Source: Octadecabacter antarcticus 307
Lineage (GTDB): Bacteria > Pseudomonadota > Alphaproteobacteria > Rhodobacterales > Rhodobacteraceae
Direction of reading: 5' to 3'
Assembly (NCBI RefSeq): GCF_000155675.2
Contig: NC_020911.1
Span: forward strand, 4,206,501 to 4,270,500
DNA: 64,000 bases
Shown here: piece after piece, positions 55,212-64,000 of the stretch
Layout of the letters: each line of letters starts with the position of its first letter
How positions within the stretch are numbered: position 1 is the stretch's first letter
Position numbers and translations under genes: made by a program
The notes under the pieces: generated by a model
Database searches by the model: none
What the model was told of the DNA's origin: nothing
What the model saw: only the letters and a program-made list of their open reading frames with translations

Positions 55212-56344
55212 GCGCGCAACCCAAAGCCGTCAAATTGCGCCCAAGTGACTGTCATATCGACTATTGTGCCGCTGATACGGGCTTCATCCACAGCCATCGC
55301 GGCCAATCCGGCCTCAAGCGCGTCGACGACACCGACAGGAAGGCCGCTGGTTTCACCGCGCAAGAAGGCCACGATATCTGCGACCATCATGTGGTCCGCA
55401 CCGTAATGGGCACTGTTTTTTGCTGGGTCGCCTTTGGTGTAATCATGTTCTGCAATCGTATGGCCGTCACGGGCTGTGACGTTTAGAAAACCACGGCTAA
55501 AATCACCTTCGGCCATGCCAAGAGCGCCCATCATGCAGAACCGCCGGTGTTCGTCAGGCACATTCAAATTGGTATGAAACGACAGCGACGCACCGGACTC
55601 GTATTGAATAATCGCCGTTTGGTAATCGATGATGTCGCCATCAGATAGGAAAGCATCATCACAGCTTTCCCAGACAGACGCCTTACGGTGCATAATCTCG
55701 TTTTCTGTGTTAGACGTCGGCGTAAATTCTGCGGTAAACGATTTACGTCCACCAAAGCTTGCGACGCGCTTGGGCCGGCTGCGCGTCACCATGTTGTAGA
55801 TATCAAGATCGTGGCAACATTTTTCCAACATGAACCCACCAGACCAAGCCACCATGCGCCGCCAGTCGCGCATGAAAAACGCACCGTGATACGGGGCGAT
55901 GTGTTCGCTGGCTTCAAGGGACGTGATCGGCCCGAGGTCATCCAGAACCGCGCGCAAATCAATCATATGTTGCGAATGCCGCAACACCAATCCGACAATC
56001 ACCTGATCGGTGCCATGTTCCGCCAGCAGCCCCGCTAATTCGATGGTGTCAGCCTTGGTCGTGACCACAGGTTTTTCGGAAAACATCCGCACGCCAGCCG
56101 CGAGACCAAGTTTAATATGTTCGAAGTGAAAGCAATTCGGAGAGGCGACAAAGAACAGATCCGGCTGTGTGTGTTCCAGCATTTGCGCGACATCACCAAA
56201 CTGGGGAACGTCATCGCCGATCAAATGCAGGTGTGTGGGCTGTGGATCATAAAACCCCACAATCTCCATTTCTGGCATAGTTTCTTTGAAGATCGACAGG
56301 ACATGCGCTGCGCGCAGACCAATTCCCGCAGTTACAACTTTCAT
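55208..56344 (-). CDS. Gfo/Idh/MocA-family oxidoreductase
   Basis: 378 residues. VVTAGIGLRAAHVL is a slightly unusual Rossmann start, SEKPVVTTKADTIEL contains the conserved EKP, and GGFMLEKCCHDLDIYN the catalytic-His region. NAD(P)-dependent sugar oxidoreductase; some relatives are GH109-type glycosidases that act on N-acetylgalactosaminides, which would suit this locus, but that is speculation. ATGA overlaps the ATPase stop. Confidence 0.8.
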   Translation of the reverse strand: MKVVTAGIGLRAAHVLSIFKETMPEMEIVGFYDPQPTHLHLIGDDVPQFGDVAQMLEHTQPDLFFVASPNCFHFEHIKLGLAAGVRMFSEKPVVTTKADTIELAGLLAEHGTDQVIVGLVLRHSQHMIDLRAVLDDLGPITSLEASEHIAPYHGAFFMRDWRRMVAWSGGFMLEKCCHDLDIYNMVTRSRPKRVASFGGRKSFTAEFTPTSNTENEIMHRKASVWESCDDAFLSDGDIIDYQTAIIQYESGASLSFHTNLNVPDEHRRFCMMGALGMAEGDFSRGFLNVTARDGHTIAEHDYTKGDPAKNSAHYGADHMMVADIVAFLRGETSGLPVGVVDALEAGLAAMAVDEARISGTIVDMTVTWAQFDGFGLRA

Positions 56345-57441
56345 CGTGTTTGTTCCGGCACAGTCAGACGCGACAACACATCGCCGTTCGCATTGAAAAC
56401 ATGGCAGGATTCTGGTGCGATGGTTAGGGTCATGTTTGTGCCTTGCTCAATCGGTGCATTCCCCGCGAGAGAGCTGCAGAACCGCGTTTCAGCAGACCCG
56501 ATCGTCCCGTATGTGATCGTCGCACCGCCAAGACGCTCTAGGACTCGGATTGAGATATCCAAACCGGACTCGCCCAGTGCAACGTCTTCGGGTCGAATGC
56601 CGACCTCAACTGGGTCACCTTTCGCGACCCCAGTTGTATCGACCGGCAGCACCATTTGATGACCACCCTCCAGATCAACGGCAAGACCGCCCTTGGTTCC
56701 GGTCACGGTCGCAGGCACAAAGTTCATATTCGGTTGACCGATAAAGCTGGCTACAAATCTGGTTGCGGGGTGATGATATAGGTCCATCGGAGAGCCAAAC
56801 TGCTCAACCCTGCCATCTTTCAGGACAACGATCCGGTCCGCCATTGTCATCGCTTCGATTTGATCATGAGTGACGTAGACCATCGTGGCATCGAGCTGTT
56901 TGTGAAGCTGGCTTAGTTCCACGCGCATGTCGCCGCGCAAAGCCGCATCAAGGTTGGACAGCGGTTCGTCAAACAAGAATATCTTCGGATTTCGCACAAT
57001 GGATCGTCCAATCGCGACGCGTTGACGCTGACCGCCAGACAATTGGCCGGGCTTGAGTTGCAATTTGTCAGTCAACTGCAAAATGTCAGCCGCGCGCGCA
57101 ACTGCTTCTTCCAGTTCTGGTTTGGGCAATTTCTGGACCCGCAGTGGAAACGCAATGTTTTCATAGACAGTCAGGTGCGGATAAAGGGCATAAGATTGAA
57201 ACACCATTGAGATGCCGCGATCAACGGGATGCGCGGTGCTTACATCCTCACCGTTGATGATGATGCTGCCCGTCGTCGCTTCTTCAAGCCCCGCGATGAT
57301 CCGCAGAAGCGTTGACTTGCCACACCCTGACGGCCCAACAAACACCACAAACTCCTTGTCTTCTATGGCCAAATTGATGTCGTGAAGCACTTTGGCGGCA
57401 CCAAAAGATTTGCTGACCTGGTTCAAGTCGAGAGTCGCCAT
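56341..57441 (-). CDS. sugar ABC transporter ATPase (UgpC/MsmK type)
   Basis: 366 residues. Walker A GPSGCGKST, Q-loop VFQSYALYPHLTVYEN, signature LSGGQRQRVAIGRSI, Walker B IFLFDEPLSNLD, H-loop VTHDQIEAMTMADR and the C-terminal GIRPEDVALGE. Start at ATG 57441 (MATLDLNQVSKSFGA); the frame is open upstream into the intergenic hairpin but has no better start. Energises the amino-sugar permeases. Confidence 0.9.
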   Translation of the reverse strand: MATLDLNQVSKSFGAAKVLHDINLAIEDKEFVVFVGPSGCGKSTLLRIIAGLEEATTGSIIINGEDVSTAHPVDRGISMVFQSYALYPHLTVYENIAFPLRVQKLPKPELEEAVARAADILQLTDKLQLKPGQLSGGQRQRVAIGRSIVRNPKIFLFDEPLSNLDAALRGDMRVELSQLHKQLDATMVYVTHDQIEAMTMADRIVVLKDGRVEQFGSPMDLYHHPATRFVASFIGQPNMNFVPATVTGTKGGLAVDLEGGHQMVLPVDTTGVAKGDPVEVGIRPEDVALGESGLDISIRVLERLGGATITYGTIGSAETRFCSSLAGNAPIEQGTNMTLTIAPESCHVFNANGDVLSRLTVPEQTR

Positions 57442-57492
57442 AGCGCTAGGTTCCTGCTTCTGAAAATGGGATGGGTGGGATGATGTGGGGTA

Positions 57493-57522
57493 GTGGGCGG
57501 CGGAACAGTTCCCGCCACCCAC
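57493..57522 (-). promoter_or_regulatory. intercistronic hairpin after the sugar-binding-protein gene
   Basis: GTGGGCGGCGGAA and TTCCCGCCACCCAC are nearly complementary (one C-A mismatch) and lie between the binding-protein stop and the ATPase start. No U tract. Probably stabilises the binding-protein mRNA. Confidence 0.55.
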
Positions 57523-57537
57523 AAGGGAGGAAGACGT

Positions 57538-58749
57538 TTACAGGGCGTCGGCCAGTTCTTCACCAGCAATCGTGACCAAGTTGTCCACTGTGTCGTCCTT
57601 CAGGATGATACCTTGGATCATGTTGGTGAACACGGATTGCAGTGATTTGAAATCTTCGACAAGTGGCTCTGGACCACCTGTCGAAATCGCCTGCGTGAAG
57701 TTTGGCCAGATGCCGTCTGAATAATAGACGTCAGTTCTGCCCATCGCTTCGTAATCCAGGATCGGTGTTAGACCCCAGCTGCTGTCGAGGTCATATTGAC
57801 TGTCGCCTGATGTGATCAGTTGTGCCAATTCCTGCGCCAGTTCTTCGTGGCCCGACCCCTTGAACACCACAACGCTGTCTGTGATTAGGATCGAACCGCT
57901 GACGCCTGATGGGCCAGCCGGGATTGGAGCAACGAGTTGGTTGATGTCTTCGTTGTGTTGGCCGTAACCCCACGGACCGGACACATACATGCCGATGCCA
58001 GCATCGTTGAACAGGTCTTTCAGTTGATCACGTTCCCAGGCAGTTGGACCTTCTTGAGCCACATCAGCGAGGCTGCCATAAAACTCAAGTGTTTCGCGGG
58101 TTTCGGCACTGTCCAAGCGGGATTCACCTGTCTCTGGGTCGATCACGACGCCGCCGTTGGAATACAGGTAGTTCAGGAACTGGTGCATCGTGTTGTCAAA
58201 GTCTTTGCCCGCAAGACCGATACCAGCCACATCTGTGTTGTCATTGATGCCTTTGGCCATGTCATACATCGCGCCCCATGTCGCCGGAGCAACACATTCC
58301 ATGCCAGCCTCTTCGACGATATCACAGTTGATATAAAGCGCCTTGGTCGAAAATGCGTGCGGGTACCCCCACTGCGTGCCCTCGATCGTCACCGTGTTCA
58401 AAACACCTGGCTGATACATGGTTTCTGGGTCGATGTTTGCTGGCACGATCAGATCGTTGTTGGCCAGCTGACGCAATGTGCGCGATCCCATGTAGGCGAT
58501 GGAAGGTGGATCACCAGCAGCAGCCAGGGTCAGCGATTTGTCTTGGCACGTGCCCCAAGGAACCGCTTCGAGGTTGACGGTGACGCCGTCGTTGTCCGCA
58601 ACAAACTGATCTACAACAGCTTGATCCGCATCGCGAATTTCGCCGCCACACATAATAAAGTGTAGCTCTTGCGCATGGCCGTCCGCCTGCGCCATCATGG
58701 CAGTTCCCGACAGCAACGCCGCTCCAAGTGTGATTTTTATAAAGTTCAT
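57538..58749 (-). CDS. sugar ABC transporter substrate-binding protein (UgpB-like)
   Basis: 403 residues. Signal peptide (MNFIKITLGAALLSGTAMMA, cut after QA). The mature part starts DGHAQELHFIMCGGEIRDAD and has family-1 sugar-binding segments GVTVNLEAVPWGTCQDKSLT, DPPSIAYMGSRTLRQLA and GMYVSGPWGYG. Periplasmic capture of an oligosaccharide or amino sugar. Confidence 0.9.
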   Translation of the reverse strand: MNFIKITLGAALLSGTAMMAQADGHAQELHFIMCGGEIRDADQAVVDQFVADNDGVTVNLEAVPWGTCQDKSLTLAAAGDPPSIAYMGSRTLRQLANNDLIVPANIDPETMYQPGVLNTVTIEGTQWGYPHAFSTKALYINCDIVEEAGMECVAPATWGAMYDMAKGINDNTDVAGIGLAGKDFDNTMHQFLNYLYSNGGVVIDPETGESRLDSAETRETLEFYGSLADVAQEGPTAWERDQLKDLFNDAGIGMYVSGPWGYGQHNEDINQLVAPIPAGPSGVSGSILITDSVVVFKGSGHEELAQELAQLITSGDSQYDLDSSWGLTPILDYEAMGRTDVYYSDGIWPNFTQAISTGGPEPLVEDFKSLQSVFTNMIQGIILKDDTVDNLVTIAGEELADAL

Positions 58750-58770
58750 TCGTACTCTCCCTAGGTTTCG

Positions 58771-59613
58771 TTATTCTTTGACAGCCCCTGCCGTTAAACC
58801 GGCAACGAGGTATTTTTGAAGGAACAAGAAGACGACCATGACAGGCAGAACACCCACCAAAGCGGCGGCCATCATTTCGTTCCAAGTCACCGACTGGTAG
58901 CCGATGAATTCGTACAAACCAGCGGGCAGCGGTTGTAGCTCTCGGGTTTGGTTGAATGTGATTGCGAAGATAAATTGTTGTGAATACGCGCTGATAAAGA
59001 CCGTCACGCCGACCACGATCAACCCCGGCGTCGCCAGCGGTAAAACCACCCGACGCAGCGTATACATGCGGCTTGCTCCGTCAACGAACGCGGCCTCTTC
59101 CAGCTCACGCGGGATTTTTTCAAGATAGGAACGCAGCAGCCAGATGCCAGTCGGGATCAGGAACGCCACGCCCGGAACAATCATCGCCCAATATGTGTTC
59201 AGCAGGCCCATCATTCGCAGCACCCGGTAAAGCGGGATCAACAAGACAGCACCAGCAAACATGTTCACGGCCAAAAAACCAGCAAGCGACGCACTTTTGA
59301 ACGGAAAGTCCAGACGCGCATAAGCATATGCCGCCGGCACCACAAAAATCATGGTCAGGAAAGTGACAGAAGTTGCGATAAAAATAGAGTTAAAGATGTA
59401 GCGGCCGAGAAGGGGAACCGTCACCCACATATCTGAATAAGCGTCAAAGCTGAAATCCTCCGACCAAAACTGATAGGGTCTGCGGAACAGGTGTTGCAAT
59501 GGCCGCAACGATGTCAAAAACATTTCCAAAAACGGCAGCAGCATGAACAACAAGAACACTGCGATCGCGGCATAAAGCCCAACTGTCTGCAGCTTGGTGT
59601 ACCGGTCCATCAT
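58771..59613 (-). CDS. sugar ABC transporter permease (MalG/UgpE type)
   Basis: 280 residues, six predicted helices. ELEEAAFVDGASRMYTLRRV followed by VLPLATPG is the EAA loop. I prefer ATG 59613 (MMDRYTKL) because GGGAG lies 8 nt upstream; the ATG at 59628 overlaps the preceding permease stop. Together with the next permease it forms the channel. Confidence 0.9.
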   Translation of the reverse strand: MMDRYTKLQTVGLYAAIAVFLLFMLLPFLEMFLTSLRPLQHLFRRPYQFWSEDFSFDAYSDMWVTVPLLGRYIFNSIFIATSVTFLTMIFVVPAAYAYARLDFPFKSASLAGFLAVNMFAGAVLLIPLYRVLRMMGLLNTYWAMIVPGVAFLIPTGIWLLRSYLEKIPRELEEAAFVDGASRMYTLRRVVLPLATPGLIVVGVTVFISAYSQQFIFAITFNQTRELQPLPAGLYEFIGYQSVTWNEMMAAALVGVLPVMVVFLFLQKYLVAGLTAGAVKE

Positions 59614-59614
59614 C

Positions 59615-60565
59615 TTATTTGCTCCCATAACGGCGAAGCAGTTTGTTGAGCAGTATCATGTATACCGCCGCAAATGCGCTTAGTAGGATCACGATCACCA
59701 CGACCCGTGCCGCACCCTCACCAAACTTATAGTTCCCGATTGCAACCTTATACGTGTCGATAATCAGCGTTGTGGATGCGCCGCGCGGGCCGCCTTGCGT
59801 CAAGATCCAGATAATATCGAAGCTATTGAATGTGAAGATAGCAGAATACAGCGCCATGGTGACCAACACCGGCATGATCTGCGGGATTGTGATCCGGCGG
59901 AACCGGTAACAACGCCCAGCGCCGTCAACCCATGCCGCCTCGTAGAGGTCGCGGCTGACACCTTGCATTGCGGCCAAAAGGAACAGCGTGACCATAGGCG
60001 TGCCGACCCAAACGTCGGTCACAACAGCCGAATAAAACGCGCTTCGTTTATAGGCCAGAAATTCGTACGGCCCGTCAAGAATACCCAGGTATTGACCAGC
60101 GCCTGACAGTACTCCGAACTGACCATTGTAAAGCCACAGCCACCCAACACAGCCAACTGCAATCGGGATTACCCAAGGCGGCATGATCAACACGCGGAAT
60201 AACCCACGCCCCGGAATAGCTGCATTCAAAAGCATCGCTCCGATTAACCCCAAGACCAACTTCAGGCCGACTGATATGAACATCCAATAAAACGTCCGTA
60301 AGACGGTTTGGTGGAACCTCTTACTTTCCAACAACTCTTCATAGTTTGCGAGACCCACATATTCTTCACCGCCCAGACCTGCCTCCATAAAAGACAGGCG
60401 GACCGTCTCGGCCAGCGGCCATGCGACGATCACCAGAATGAAAAGAAGTGCGGGGCCAATCAAGAACGCGGCAAACCACTTTTCAGGGAGAACAGTGCGT
60501 TTTGAGCGAACATGTGCATCCGTTGCAGATTGAAGTTCAGAAAGTTCGCTCAAGACATCCCCCAA
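59615..60565 (-). CDS. sugar ABC transporter permease (MalF/UgpA type)
   Basis: 316 residues, six predicted helices after a short polar N-terminus. LYEAAWVDGAGRCYRFRRIT is the EAA loop, and ILTQGGPRGASTTLIIDTYK is conserved in this subgroup. First gene of the ten-gene minus-strand amino-sugar operon (60565 down to cutC); divergent from the GntR gene. Confidence 0.9.
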   Translation of the reverse strand: MGDVLSELSELQSATDAHVRSKRTVLPEKWFAAFLIGPALLFILVIVAWPLAETVRLSFMEAGLGGEEYVGLANYEELLESKRFHQTVLRTFYWMFISVGLKLVLGLIGAMLLNAAIPGRGLFRVLIMPPWVIPIAVGCVGWLWLYNGQFGVLSGAGQYLGILDGPYEFLAYKRSAFYSAVVTDVWVGTPMVTLFLLAAMQGVSRDLYEAAWVDGAGRCYRFRRITIPQIMPVLVTMALYSAIFTFNSFDIIWILTQGGPRGASTTLIIDTYKVAIGNYKFGEGAARVVVIVILLSAFAAVYMILLNKLLRRYGSK

Positions 60566-60764
60566 TGCGCAAGTGGTCAGCGAATCAACATCGCTCCATA
60601 AATGATACCAAAGAAGATCAATTGTACTACCAAAATAATACCAAATGATGTCTCTTAAAATTAATTTTAAATATCAGTTGGTTATGAACAGTGTATAACG
60701 CCAACCTTGTGCTATATGGAAAATTGGTATTACTTAAGAGTACCAAAAAGAAGGATAATGATTC
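60566..60764. promoter_or_regulatory. divergent promoter region with TACCAA-type operator sites
   Basis: About 200 bp, AT-rich. TTGGTA (60724-60729) and TACCAA (60741-60746) form an inverted repeat around CTTAAG just before the regulator start. Three more half-sites TACCAAA occur at about 60605-60650, near the permease start. The GntR/HutC regulator encoded here is the likely ligand. Confidence 0.55.
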
Positions 60765-61517
60765 GTGCCTGACACCTCAGTCTTCCACCAAGACGCATGG
60801 TTTCGCCCTGGTCGTGGGTCGCGCTATCAGCAGTTGCAGCGCCATATCAGCACCGCGATCTTGTCTGGCGATCTGGCGCCCGATGATCAGCTTCCACCAG
60901 AACGCGAATTCGCAGAAATCGCGCAGATCAGCCGTGTAACAGTGCGCAAGGCCGTCAGCCTGTTGGTCGCGGATGGCTTGGTCGAACAACGCCAAGGCGC
61001 AGGGTCGTTCGTACGCAGCGCAGCGCCAAAACTGAAGCAATCTCTGTCGTCGTTGGTGTCGTTCACTGAGAACATGTTGGTACGCGGCATGACGTCAACC
61101 AGCACCGTCTTGTTGCGTGGGGTGTTCGCACCCAGCCCGCGAGAAATTCTGGCTCTTGGGCTTTCCAGTCAAGACCGCGTCACGCGTATCGATCGCTTGC
61201 GCCGGACTGATGATGTCCCAATGGCAATTGAATTTTCATCGCTGCCGCAAGACATTCTGCCAGATCCGGGCAAAGTTGAAACATCTCTTTACGCGGTTTT
61301 ACGCAAAAAGGGATGCGCTCCAACGCGGGCGGTTCAGCGTGTGACCGCGATCAACCTAGAACGACGTGAAGCCGAGTTGTTGAAACTTCCCGAAGGGTCG
61401 GCGGTTCTGAAAATCGAACGCACGGGGTATCTTGCAACGGGCCGCCCAATTGAATTCACCAGCGGGCTTTACCGGTCTGATATCTACGACTTTGTTTCGG
61501 AACTGCGGCGGGACTGA
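60765..61517 (+). CDS. GntR-family (HutC subgroup) regulator of the amino-sugar locus
   Basis: 250 residues. The winged helix-turn-helix RYQQLQRHISTAILSGDLAP, LPPEREFAEIAQISRVTVRK and LVEQRQGAGSFV is complete; the C-terminal UTRA domain (IDRLRRTDDVPMAIEFSSLP, LKIERTGYLATGRPIEFTSG) binds an effector, in NagR/DasR relatives GlcN-6-P or GlcNAc-6-P. Start is GTG 60765 with AAGGA upstream. Followed after 1 bp by the hexosaminidase. Confidence 0.85.
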   Translation: MPDTSVFHQDAWFRPGRGSRYQQLQRHISTAILSGDLAPDDQLPPEREFAEIAQISRVTVRKAVSLLVADGLVEQRQGAGSFVRSAAPKLKQSLSSLVSFTENMLVRGMTSTSTVLLRGVFAPSPREILALGLSSQDRVTRIDRLRRTDDVPMAIEFSSLPQDILPDPGKVETSLYAVLRKKGCAPTRAVQRVTAINLERREAELLKLPEGSAVLKIERTGYLATGRPIEFTSGLYRSDIYDFVSELRRD

Positions 61518-61518
61518 C

Positions 61519-63306
61519 ATGAAATTTGAATGTTCGATTAAGGATGCTCGGCTTGATTGCGTAGTGATTTCTGATCACAACATCTCGCGCCCTGTGTTTT
61601 GCACATCGGGCATCACGCGTATGACCGTTATCCACGGTGGTGAACAGGTGACACAGACCGGTAGCTATATCGAGGTTCAATTGCCGGACTTGATAGAAGA
61701 GGTGCCTTATACATTTTCATTGGGTTACGATGGATATGCGCCTGCAAATCGCGCGTGGATGCCACTTGGCCCATATCTTCGGACAGGTGACGGGGGTGTC
61801 ATCCAACTTCCACCCGTCAGATCCGGCTTTCACCCTGTTCCAGACGAGCCCACCACGTCATTTTCCGGGCTTAAGCTTATCCCACAACCCACGCATTGGT
61901 CACCGACCGGCCAAACAGTTTTGGTCAACAGTTACTCTTGTGAAACTGATGCAATGCGATTTGTTGCGGCCCTTGCCGAAAGGCAAAATCAAGGGCCATT
62001 TCTGCGCCCCGATGGACACCCTGTGATCATGGAAACAGCAGACTTACCTCATGATGCCTATACTTTGGCTATCACCTCAGAACACATCACAATGGCGGCT
62101 GGCGATGCGGGCGGTCAGTTTTATGGGGCCATCACGTTGCTGATGCTGTTGCAGACCCACAAAGGCGAAATCCCCTGCGGAACGATAACTGACACACCGC
62201 GTTTCGCATGGCGTGGCCAACATCTGGATTGCGCGCGTCATTTTTACAAACTCGAAACCATCACCCAATTGCTGGACCTGATGGCCTTGCTCAAACTCAA
62301 CCGCTTCCATTGGCATTTCGCCGATGATGAGGCGTTCCGTTTGCAGATCGAGTGTTTGCCGCAGTTATGGCAGCAAACCCAAATGCGCGGCGAAGGCCAT
62401 TTGGTCCCAGCAATCTTTTCTGGTTCGCCACTGGCCGGTGGCAGCTATTCCAAAGACGACGCCAGAACCCTGATCGCCCACGCGAAAACTCTCAATATCG
62501 AAGTGATGCCAGAAATCGAAGTACCGGCACATGCGCTGGCATTGGCGCAAGTATTTCCAGATACACGTGACCCTGACGACGTGGGGTCAGAACGCAGTGT
62601 GCAGGGCTATACCGCCAACGTCGTAAACCCCGCCATGCCCAGAACATGGGATATCCTAGAGGCATTGGCGCGTGAAGTCGGTGCGTTGTTTCCATTTGGC
62701 TTGCTGCATTTGGGATGTGATGAATTGCCCATCGACACTTGGATGGGATCACCCACCGCTAAGGCGTTGATGGCCGAAGAGGGGTTAGAAACCACGCAGG
62801 ACTTGCAAGGTTGGACAATGTCACGCCTCGCCCAGACTGTGGTGAAAAACGGTCAGCGCCCTGCCGCATGGGAGGAAGCAGCCCAAGGTAAAAACGCTGG
62901 AATTGGTCATAATGCGGTTCTGTTCAGCTGGACAGGTGCCGCGTCTGGATTTGCCGCAGCCCGCGCAGGATACGACGTGGTGATGACCCCCGCGCAACAC
63001 GTTTACATGGATATGGCCCACACAGATGACATCGATGATTGGGGTGCCAATTGGGCCGGATATGTTTCGTTGGATGATACGATTGCATGGGACGTTATTC
63101 CGCTAGATGAACCGGAATTGGTCAAGCATATCATTGGTGTCCAAGGGGCGTTTTGGTCTGAATTCACGACACAAGATGCCCAGCTTTGGCCGATGCTGGT
63201 GCCGCGCATTTTGGGTGTTGCGTCCAAAGGCTGGCAAAGCCGCGATATAACACCTGCCGACCTGCACAGCCTCGCCACAGATTTCACACGCATCTGGCGC
63301 GCTTAA
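61519..63306 (+). CDS. beta-N-acetylhexosaminidase, glycoside hydrolase family 20
   Basis: 595 residues, no signal peptide. An N-terminal strand domain is followed by the GH20b segment (AGDAGGQFYGAITLLMLLQT) and the catalytic barrel: GQHLDCARHFYKLETITQLL, LKLNRFHWHFADDEAFRLQI, MPEIEVPAHA, and HLGCDELPIDTW with Asp401-Glu402 as the substrate-assisted catalytic pair. The usual HxGGDE has Cys in place of the second Gly. It should release GlcNAc/GalNAc from imported oligosaccharides in the cytoplasm. Confidence 0.88.
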   Translation: MKFECSIKDARLDCVVISDHNISRPVFCTSGITRMTVIHGGEQVTQTGSYIEVQLPDLIEEVPYTFSLGYDGYAPANRAWMPLGPYLRTGDGGVIQLPPVRSGFHPVPDEPTTSFSGLKLIPQPTHWSPTGQTVLVNSYSCETDAMRFVAALAERQNQGPFLRPDGHPVIMETADLPHDAYTLAITSEHITMAAGDAGGQFYGAITLLMLLQTHKGEIPCGTITDTPRFAWRGQHLDCARHFYKLETITQLLDLMALLKLNRFHWHFADDEAFRLQIECLPQLWQQTQMRGEGHLVPAIFSGSPLAGGSYSKDDARTLIAHAKTLNIEVMPEIEVPAHALALAQVFPDTRDPDDVGSERSVQGYTANVVNPAMPRTWDILEALAREVGALFPFGLLHLGCDELPIDTWMGSPTAKALMAEEGLETTQDLQGWTMSRLAQTVVKNGQRPAAWEEAAQGKNAGIGHNAVLFSWTGAASGFAAARAGYDVVMTPAQHVYMDMAHTDDIDDWGANWAGYVSLDDTIAWDVIPLDEPELVKHIIGVQGAFWSEFTTQDAQLWPMLVPRILGVASKGWQSRDITPADLHSLATDFTRIWRA

Positions 63307-63327
63307 GCCAAAGAGAGCGCCCACATT

Positions 63328-64000
63328 ATGACCCCGAATATGGCCAAATACGCTGTCTTGATGTGCATGATAGTTTTCTTTGTGCAACCAATCCATCTGG
63401 GGCTTTGGCTATCGCGGGTGGCCGAAGTGCAATTCACGCTGGAACGAACCAAGGCTCAATTGGCGATCGCGCATTTGGGCATGCCTTGCGGGCTGCTGCC
63501 GTCGCTTTATGTCGCGGGCCGCACGGTTGGAAAGCTCGGCGCGCGGCGTGCATTATTGATAGTCTTTGTGCCAATGCTAAGTGCGGACGTTTTGCCAAGC
63601 CTCGCATCGGGCACGCCGTCACTGTTTGTGGCGCCGTTTTTCTGAGGGTCGATATTGCCCTTTGCGCAAGTGTCACTGAACGTATTTGCCGCGCGAATTG
63701 AAAAGGAAATCGATGTCAAAATCATGAACCGTGCCCATGGATTCTGGAGCATGGGGATCATGGCAGGCAGCCTTACCGGCGTTCAACTGGCATCGTTTGG
63801 GTTGGCGGTAACCGTGAGCCTTGTCTCCGTAGCTGTCGTCTTGATGCCGATTTTGATCATGGTCGCTAACGCCTTGCCCGATATCAAAACGACGCAATCC
63901 AAAACCGTGACGGACGAAGCGCTGCGGCCGATACCAAATGCAGTTTGGCTGGTAGCAGCAGTGATATTCGGCGCCACGATCGTAGAGGGTGCGATGATCG
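63328..64000 (+). pseudogene. MFS transporter with an in-frame TGA, 3' partial
   Basis: Membrane protein frame starting MTPNMAKYAVLMCMIVFFVQ with HLGMPCGLLPSLYVAGRTVGKLGARRALLI, then TGA at 63643, then the same frame continues: LPFAQVSLNVFAARIEKE, IMNRAHGFWSMGIMAGSLTG and LIMVANALPDI to the window end. This is the layout of small MFS exporters in which the second repeat begins VSMNVQA/IMNRCHGFW. The stop makes it a probable pseudogene. It follows the hexosaminidase by 21 bp. Confidence 0.6.

Overview
The window reads as a Roseobacter-group alphaproteobacterium (Rhodobacteraceae). The gene families fit: FAD-GcvT fused methylamine/betaine dehydrogenases, several polyamine-type ABC transporters, a TorF-type porin, many 4-bp ATGA overlaps and moderate GC. 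The very high density of insertion sequences (IS) and decaying genes is reminiscent of polar Octadecabacter-like genomes, but that assignment is from memory and not proven.

Layout. 1-2351: the 3' part of an NRPS-like adenylation/carrier/reductase gene, and a short-chain dehydrogenase. 2612-6090: an IS1182-family IS, an IS110-family IS and an IS1182 remnant. 6359-12728: small membrane protein, aldo/keto reductase, two FAD oxidoreductases, an APH-type kinase and a stop-interrupted gene. 13099-18864: a small lipoprotein gene split by an IS481-family IS, then lipase, 2-hydroxyacid dehydrogenase, SH3 protein, an IS5-family IS and an IS3 fragment. 18974-34370: a large amine-catabolism locus. A seven-gene minus-strand operon (ABC transporter, BetI-like regulator, trimethylamine-dehydrogenase-type flavoprotein, ferritin-like protein) is divergent from a plus-strand operon (Tat amine oxidase, aldehyde dehydrogenase, FAD-GcvT demethylase); a second amine oxidase and a porin follow. 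35542-39883: a second polyamine-type ABC transporter. 40286-44938: four decayed genes (Rieske-glutamate synthase, Rieske-ThDP enzyme, a membrane/TrkA-like protein, NAD(P)H-hydrate epimerase). 45038-49070: an IS cluster (IS110, IS30 and IS5 fragments, IS481). 49071-64000: an amino-sugar locus (CutC, NagA, KbaZ, ROK kinase, AgaS, a second SIS protein, Gfo/Idh oxidoreductase, sugar ABC transporter, GntR regulator, GH20 hexosaminidase, broken MFS).

Most striking signal: a family of 36-41-bp hairpin elements. Each begins CAYTGCCCGGCAG (or a close variant), carries a stem-loop whose basal pairs differ from copy to copy but stay complementary, and ends GAGAGGG. About 17 distinct insertions are visible. 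All but one lie inside IS sequences of six families (IS1182, IS110, IS481, IS3, IS5, IS30 junction), and none lies in an intact host gene. Removing them restores the transposase reading frame in most cases. They insert mostly just after ATC or ATT with no target duplication, in both orientations. The two IS110 copies supply an occupied/empty site pair. The two IS481 copies share two elements and each has its own CTAG duplication, so that IS moved after its transposase was broken. I read these as a non-autonomous hairpin element mobilised in trans, possibly by a Y1/HUH-type enzyme encoded elsewhere; that mechanism is inference.

How the genes work together: the amine locus imports a cationic amine or betaine, demethylates or deaminates it with several flavoenzymes, and oxidises the aldehyde product. 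The amino-sugar locus hydrolyses, imports, phosphorylates, deacetylates and isomerises GlcNAc/GalNAc.
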